Source of the DNA: Acidobacteriota bacterium
GTDB taxonomy: Bacteria; Acidobacteriota; Terriglobia; Terriglobales; SCQP01
Assembly: GCA_004299485.1 (NCBI GenBank)
Contig: SCQP01000016.1
Span: 62,001-126,000, forward strand
Direction: 5' to 3'
DNA length: 64,000 bases
A program made the position numbers and the translations under genes. The notes under the pieces are model-generated. The model saw only the letters and a list, made by a program, of their open reading frames with translations. It had not been told where the DNA came from and ran no database searches. This document shows positions 59,972 through 64,000 of the stretch, piece by piece; position 1 is the first letter of the stretch, and every line of letters begins with the position of its first letter.

Positions 59972-60361
59972 CTAAACCAGCTCGACGGTCGTCCGCGCCA
60001 GCGGACACCGCGCCAGCCCGCGGTCCCGCGTGAGTAACGGACAGCCGAGTCCCTCGGCCAGCGCCAGATAAGCTGCATCATACGCGCTGAGCGCGTCTCT
60101 CAGCTCCCATATGCGGTCGCGCAGCGCCAGATGACCATGCCGCCGGAAGCGCATCGCGTCCAGTTGTGTCCATGCTAGAGCGGCACTCGCGTCACTCGCT
60201 TCTCCCCGGCGGACGATGCGACGCAGCGCTTGCATTACCTCCAGATCAAGCAGGTGCGGCACATGCACTTTCTGCTGCCTCCCGGTCACCCGGCTTACGG
60301 TCACCGGCTCGAGGCGCAGCAGCAGCAAATCGACGGCCACCGACGCGTCCAGGACGATCAA
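59972..60361 (-). CDS. PIN-domain ribonuclease toxin
   Basis: 129 aa from a TTG start that overlaps the antitoxin stop. Acidic PIN positions: D5 (IVLDASVAVDLLL), E41 (LLDLEVMQALRR), D94 (AYDAAYLALAEGLG) and D113 (LLTRDRGLARC). A second VapC/FitB-like toxin, unrelated in detail to the one at 28853. The stop lies 4 nt from the convergent SYLF stop. Confidence 0.85.
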   Translation of the reverse strand: MIVLDASVAVDLLLLRLEPVTVSRVTGRQQKVHVPHLLDLEVMQALRRIVRRGEASDASAALAWTQLDAMRFRRHGHLALRDRIWELRDALSAYDAAYLALAEGLGCPLLTRDRGLARCPLARTTVELV

Positions 60362-60588
60362 TGGCTGTCCCGGTCCGCACGAATAATTTCCGCCGTCGAA
60401 AAATTGCCGGTAACCGGCGTCAATCGCCGCAGCCGCTCCCGTATTTCCGACTCGGTGGGCGTGTTCGCAATCTCCACCAGTTCCTCTCGCAGGTATTGCG
60501 CCAGCGACTGGCCCTTTTCCGCCGCACGTATGCGCAGCTTGCGATGAAGCGATTCCGGCACGTCCCGGATTTGAATGATGCGTTGCAT
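60358..60588 (-). CDS. FitA-like antitoxin
   Basis: 76 aa from the ATG at 60588. The N-terminal half is a FitA/RHH-like DNA-binding segment (IIQIRDVPESLHRKLRIRAAEKGQSLAQYLREEL). The C-terminal tail would block the toxin. A perfect -10 (TATACT) lies 6 nt before the ATG and two TGCATGCA palindromes flank it. Confidence 0.85.
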   Translation of the reverse strand: MQRIIQIRDVPESLHRKLRIRAAEKGQSLAQYLREELVEIANTPTESEIRERLRRLTPVTGNFSTAEIIRADRDSH

Positions 60589-60611
60589 GCAGGTAGTATA
60601 CCGTGCATGCA
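60584..60611 (-). promoter_or_regulatory. Toxin-antitoxin promoter with paired TGCATGCA operators
   Basis: TGCATGCA occurs at 60584-60591 and again at 60604-60611, 20 nt apart centre to centre (two helical turns), with GTATAC midway. The consensus -10 TATACT (minus strand of 60595-60600) lies between them and 6 nt from the ATG. This is the layout expected for an RHH antitoxin operator and a leaderless mRNA. Confidence 0.7.
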
Positions 60612-60616
60612 AATGG

Positions 60617-63600
60617 CTAAAACAGGATTTCCGCCACCAACTGGATTGCGCGCGGGCCGCCGTCCCCGAAGTAGGGATTGAACACGTCCGGCGTGCTCGT
60701 GAGCCGGTAGCCGGAGCCGAAAATGGTCGACGGCGAGGCGAAGTTGGGGTGATTGAAGGCATTGAACAGTTCCGCCCGCAGCCGCAGCGTGCGGTCGCCG
60801 GCAAACGCCGTGGTCTTCACCAGCGAGAGATCGAAGTTGTTGCGCCCCGGCCCGTAGAAGGTATTGCGCCCTAGATCGCCGTACGTCCCCGGCGCGGGCA
60901 GCGCGAACGCCGCCGGGTTCAGATACGACCCGGTCGGATTGAACGGCGCCTTCGGATCGCCCACCAGCTTGGGCCGGTCGCGGAACTCGCCCGTTCCCGA
61001 GTTATCGCTCGCCAGCATCACCGTAAACGGTGATCCCGACCCAAACGTCGTGATGCCGTTGACCTGCCAGCCCGATAGCACCGTCCGCAACGCCCCCGGT
61101 CCTGCCGTGAACGCGGGCAGAAGATACGCGTACGTCAGGCTCAGGTGTTGCCGCTGGTCGAAATTCGACGGCCCGTAATCGAGCCCCAGGTTGTGGCTGT
61201 CCTGCGGCAGCCCGCCGCTGTAGCCGCCCGCGCCCGAGCTGTCGTCGAGCGATTTCGCCCAGGTGTAGGACACCTGCACATGCACGCCCGCGAAGCCGTT
61301 CAGCCGCGACGAGACCTGCAGGCTGTTGTAATTCGAGTGCGCCGCCGCCGTCAGGATATTGATCACGCGAAAGTCCGGATACGTCGCTGCAAACGGCCGC
61401 CGCGCCTGCTCCTCCGCCGTGCCCGCCGCGCCCGGCGTGGGTTGGTTGGCATCCAGCACCACTGGCAGCCGTGTCCCGCGGCTGCCGTAGTAGGCGACGG
61501 TCAGCGAATTGCCGGTTCCGACGGCCTGCTCCAGCGCTACGTGGTAGACCTGCACGCGCGGGTCAGGAAAATTTTGCTCGACCCCAAACACATCAAACGG
61601 CGGCTGCGCCACCGCGCCGCCAAAAATAGCGACGCCCGGCCCAAAGGGAATCGGCGCCGCCGGGGTCACCGAAAAAATCGCGCTCGACCCAATCGGGTTA
61701 TACACTGGCCCCGCCACCAGCGAGTTCGAAGTCGAGTCCTGCATGTATTGGTCCAGCGCCGCCGGATCAAAATACAATCCCCATCCCGCCCGCCAGATGC
61801 GCCCACCGCGTCCATGCACCGCCACCGCCGCGCGCGGGGAAAAATCCCAGGCGTTCGGCTGATACAGCGTCGCCAGCCCGCTCGCACCCACCGGCACCAG
61901 CCCCGCGCTGGGCAGGAAGTTGCTCAAATGCCCCTCGGTGACATACGGCACCCCGAAGCGGTCATAGCGCACCCCTGCGGTAACCTGCACCGCCCGGCTG
62001 AGCTGCCACTGATCCTGCGCGAACGCCCCCCAGCGCTTTTGCCGCATGTAGCGCTGCCCGTTGCCGCGCGCAATCGCGGTCGCCCCCGGCGCCGGCAGCC
62101 CCGCCAGCAGATCCACCAGCGAGGCAGTGCCAAAATTCTGCGAGAGCGTATCCCCGAGCTGCGACCCGTTGAACACCAGTAGCCCGCGGAAGCCGTTGTC
62201 CACGAACGCGTTCTCCTGAATCGCCGTGTATTCGCCCCCGAAGCTCCACTGCTGCCCGCCCGCCAGGTGCTGCGCGCTCGCCGCAAAGTCGTACACGTCG
62301 CTCACCCGTCCGCGCGGCAGCCCCGTCGAAGCGCCCAGGTTCTCGTAAAATCCCGGCGCGATGTCGATCTCCGGCAGCCCGCTGTCGCGCCCCGAGGCGC
62401 CGGTGTTCAGTCCAAGGCTCGCGGGGTTGAATCCCGCATCGCCCGGCGCCGTGGTCTCGAAAAAGCGCGAGTACCCCGCCCGCGCGTGTTCCGTCCAGGC
62501 GCCGCCGTCGGCCCGCGTCGCCTCCAGGGACAGCAGTTGCACCCGCGTCGGCGACACCACGCTATACGCCGGCAGCCGCGATCCGCTCGTCTCGCCCAGG
62601 TGCCCTTGCGGAAACGTCTGTCCGTTGTCGCCCAAAATATAGGTCGCCGCCAGCTTCGTATGCACACCCACCGCGTGGTCACCCTTGAGCACCATGGTGT
62701 TGCCGTTGTTCAGCCCCAGCACGGAAAAACTCAGCGGTCCTGTCCCCAGCCCCGCCGGATACTGCTTCAGGATCGTCAGCGCCAGCGGATTCACGCTCCG
62801 TCCCGACTGCTGCACCAGCGCGCTCGCCGTCGCGATCTCGCCCGCCGTCGGCAGCCGCGACGCGTACGTCACCCCCACTGCCTCCCGCTGCGCCTCCACC
62901 GACGCAAACCCAAACCCGCCGATGCCCGGCAGCGGCCCGCCCACGGTAAATCCAAACTGGTTATTCCGGAACGCCTGCCGTGGCCGGCCGAAGAAGTTGT
63001 TATAGAAGTTATTGGCCGCCAGTTTGTCGTTGTCGAAGTACTCAAACAGTGACCCGTGCAGTTGCGCCGTACCCGACCGCAGCGTCGTGGTCAGCACCGC
63101 GCCCGAAGGCGTGTACACCGCCCCGGGGTTGGTGACCACGTGAATCTGATCCACCGCCCCCAGCGGAATCAGCACCGCCGGTGCCCCAAACGCCCCGCCC
63201 TGCCCGATCGCCTCCTGCTGCCGGAACGGATCCAGGTCATTGGTCCCGCTTACCAGGTAAGTGTTGTACTCCGACCGGTTCCCGTTCACCGAAAACGATC
63301 CCGCCGTCCCACCCGTCGCCCCCGTCCCCGGCACCAGCGTGTCCAGCTCGCTCGCCGCCTGCCCCCGCAGCGGCAGCGTATTTACTTGCTCGGTATGCCC
63401 GCTCGCCCCCGCCGCCGCCGCGACCGCATGTGCCACTTCCACCCGCTGTTGGTGCACGCCCCAGATGACGGTCAGCGTGTCCCCCGCCCGCAGCGTCAGC
63501 GCCGCCGACCCCAGCGGCTTCGCCCCCGCCCGCGCCGCCTCCAGCGTCCACACCCCCGCCGTCAACTCGACCTGAAACGCCCCATCGGCCGCGGTCACTG

Positions 63601-63808
63601 CACTCACCCGCTGCTCCCCCTGCCGCATCGCGACGGTCACCGCCCCGATCCCCTGTCCGCGCCCGTTCTCGACGTGTCCCCGCAGCGTAAACCCCTGCGC
63701 CGCCGCCGCGCCCGCCCCCAGCCCCAGCAGCAGCGCCAGCGCCAGCCCACGCCTCGCCCCCCGCCAGGCACACACCCCCGCCGACACACAGACCTCAGTT
63801 TTGTTCAT
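60617..63808 (-). CDS. TonB-dependent receptor, Oar-like
   Basis: 1063 aa. Signal peptide about 15-38 (GLALALLLGLGAGAAAAQG). CarboxypepD_reg domain about 40-115 (GHVENGRGQGIGAVTVAMRQGEQRVSAVTAADGAFQVEL). TonB plug about 130-240 (NTLPLRGQAASELDTLVPG, GNRSEYNTYLVSGTND). The barrel ends in Phe (VAEILF), the outer-membrane insertion signal. Paralogous in architecture, but not close in sequence, to the receptor at 1846. Substrate unknown. Confidence 0.9.
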   Translation of the reverse strand: MNKTEVCVSAGVCAWRGARRGLALALLLGLGAGAAAAQGFTLRGHVENGRGQGIGAVTVAMRQGEQRVSAVTAADGAFQVELTAGVWTLEAARAGAKPLGSAALTLRAGDTLTVIWGVHQQRVEVAHAVAAAAGASGHTEQVNTLPLRGQAASELDTLVPGTGATGGTAGSFSVNGNRSEYNTYLVSGTNDLDPFRQQEAIGQGGAFGAPAVLIPLGAVDQIHVVTNPGAVYTPSGAVLTTTLRSGTAQLHGSLFEYFDNDKLAANNFYNNFFGRPRQAFRNNQFGFTVGGPLPGIGGFGFASVEAQREAVGVTYASRLPTAGEIATASALVQQSGRSVNPLALTILKQYPAGLGTGPLSFSVLGLNNGNTMVLKGDHAVGVHTKLAATYILGDNGQTFPQGHLGETSGSRLPAYSVVSPTRVQLLSLEATRADGGAWTEHARAGYSRFFETTAPGDAGFNPASLGLNTGASGRDSGLPEIDIAPGFYENLGASTGLPRGRVSDVYDFAASAQHLAGGQQWSFGGEYTAIQENAFVDNGFRGLLVFNGSQLGDTLSQNFGTASLVDLLAGLPAPGATAIARGNGQRYMRQKRWGAFAQDQWQLSRAVQVTAGVRYDRFGVPYVTEGHLSNFLPSAGLVPVGASGLATLYQPNAWDFSPRAAVAVHGRGGRIWRAGWGLYFDPAALDQYMQDSTSNSLVAGPVYNPIGSSAIFSVTPAAPIPFGPGVAIFGGAVAQPPFDVFGVEQNFPDPRVQVYHVALEQAVGTGNSLTVAYYGSRGTRLPVVLDANQPTPGAAGTAEEQARRPFAATYPDFRVINILTAAAHSNYNSLQVSSRLNGFAGVHVQVSYTWAKSLDDSSGAGGYSGGLPQDSHNLGLDYGPSNFDQRQHLSLTYAYLLPAFTAGPGALRTVLSGWQVNGITTFGSGSPFTVMLASDNSGTGEFRDRPKLVGDPKAPFNPTGSYLNPAAFALPAPGTYGDLGRNTFYGPGRNNFDLSLVKTTAFAGDRTLRLRAELFNAFNHPNFASPSTIFGSGYRLTSTPDVFNPYFGDGGPRAIQLVAEILF

Positions 63809-63906
63809 TTGTTACTCGCAGTGAGCTCGCCAAAGAAAGTTGCAGTACCGAGTTCCCCCATTATACGTTCGCGCTTCCGCGCAGAACAATACGACGCGGC
63901 TGCAAC

Positions 63907-63942
63907 GGACGCAAAACTTGCGTCCGCCGCTAACGCGCGTTA
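63907..63942. promoter_or_regulatory. Two palindromes in the divergent region at the right edge
   Basis: GGACGCAA-AAC-TTGCGTCC (63907-63925) and the perfect 12-bp palindrome TAACGCGCGTTA (63931-63942) lie 12 nt upstream of the next ATG. Both are strong operator candidates. TAGGAT (63941-63946) is 8 nt before that ATG. Confidence 0.45.
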
Positions 63943-63954
63943 GGATCAAGCGCA

Positions 63955-64000
63955 ATGGACACAATCTCGCGCACCGCCCGCAGCCGCAACATGGCGCGAA
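63955..64000 (+). CDS. Start of a probable Vsr-type mismatch endonuclease (truncated by window edge)
   Basis: Only 15 codons are visible, MDTISRTARSRNMAR. The pattern D-x-x-S/T-x-x-x-R-S-x-x-M resembles the N-terminus of very-short-patch repair endonucleases. Too little remains for certainty. Confidence 0.35.
   Translation, partial: MDTISRTARSRNMAR

Overview
The window is GC-rich, densely coded chromosomal DNA, most likely from an Acidobacteriota bacterium (Terriglobia-like). The phylum call is inference. It rests on two Oar-like TonB-dependent receptors with N-terminal carboxypeptidase-regulatory domains, a PadR regulator paired with an ADOP-type (acidobacterial duplicated orphan permease) MacB/FtsX permease, a very long S53 sedolisin with Ig-like tail domains, and a futalosine-pathway menaquinone gene (mqnD).

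Layout. 86-5097 (-): c-type cytochrome, propeller lipoprotein and TonB receptor. 5165-8102: a histidine kinase with an atypical response regulator (-) and a divergent normal response regulator (+). 8103-16800 (-): a probable catabolic cluster with an MFS importer, two exported MmgE/PrpD paralogues, an alkaline-phosphatase-superfamily hydrolase, a heme c/Vgb-propeller protein and a tartrate dehydrogenase-like enzyme. 16870-21033 (-): two-component system, MCE/MlaD protein and membrane protein. 21077-22755: arsM-arsR divergent from ogt. 22834-27828 (+): tetR-tolC-emrA-emrB efflux operon, followed by a decayed second emrB. 28545-29290 (+): VapBC. 29287-32688 (-): mqnD and an ABC exporter. 32738-38715 (+): padR-ADOP, a DoxX-like membrane protein and murJ. 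38648-42712 (-): sedolisin. 43150-50370 (+): sigma factor, anti-sigma/FecR protein and a two-ATPase, two-permease ABC system. 50434-55548: S10 peptidase (-), hemG, glycosyltransferase and ArsR-type regulator (+). 55662-60588: ferritin-like DUF892 protein, tRNA-Leu(CAG), orphan histidine kinase, lipA, Cys-rich small protein, SYLF protein and a second toxin-antitoxin pair. 60617-63808 (-): second TonB receptor. The right edge cuts what looks like a Vsr endonuclease gene.

Three layers lie beyond the gene list. (1) A family of short dispersed elements occurs between genes, in a decayed gene, and in frame inside two intact genes (hemG and an ABC ATPase). Copies read in the hemG frame share peptides such as RQLGxALxxSGR and DQREARGAAP, so these are candidate protein-tolerated mobile repeats. 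(2) Five intergenic sites carry tandem repeats of exactly 7 nt with a different unit at each site. (3) Many transcription units have a -10-like hexamer 6-8 nt before the start codon, suggesting widespread leaderless mRNAs. These three patterns are the most unusual content of the window.
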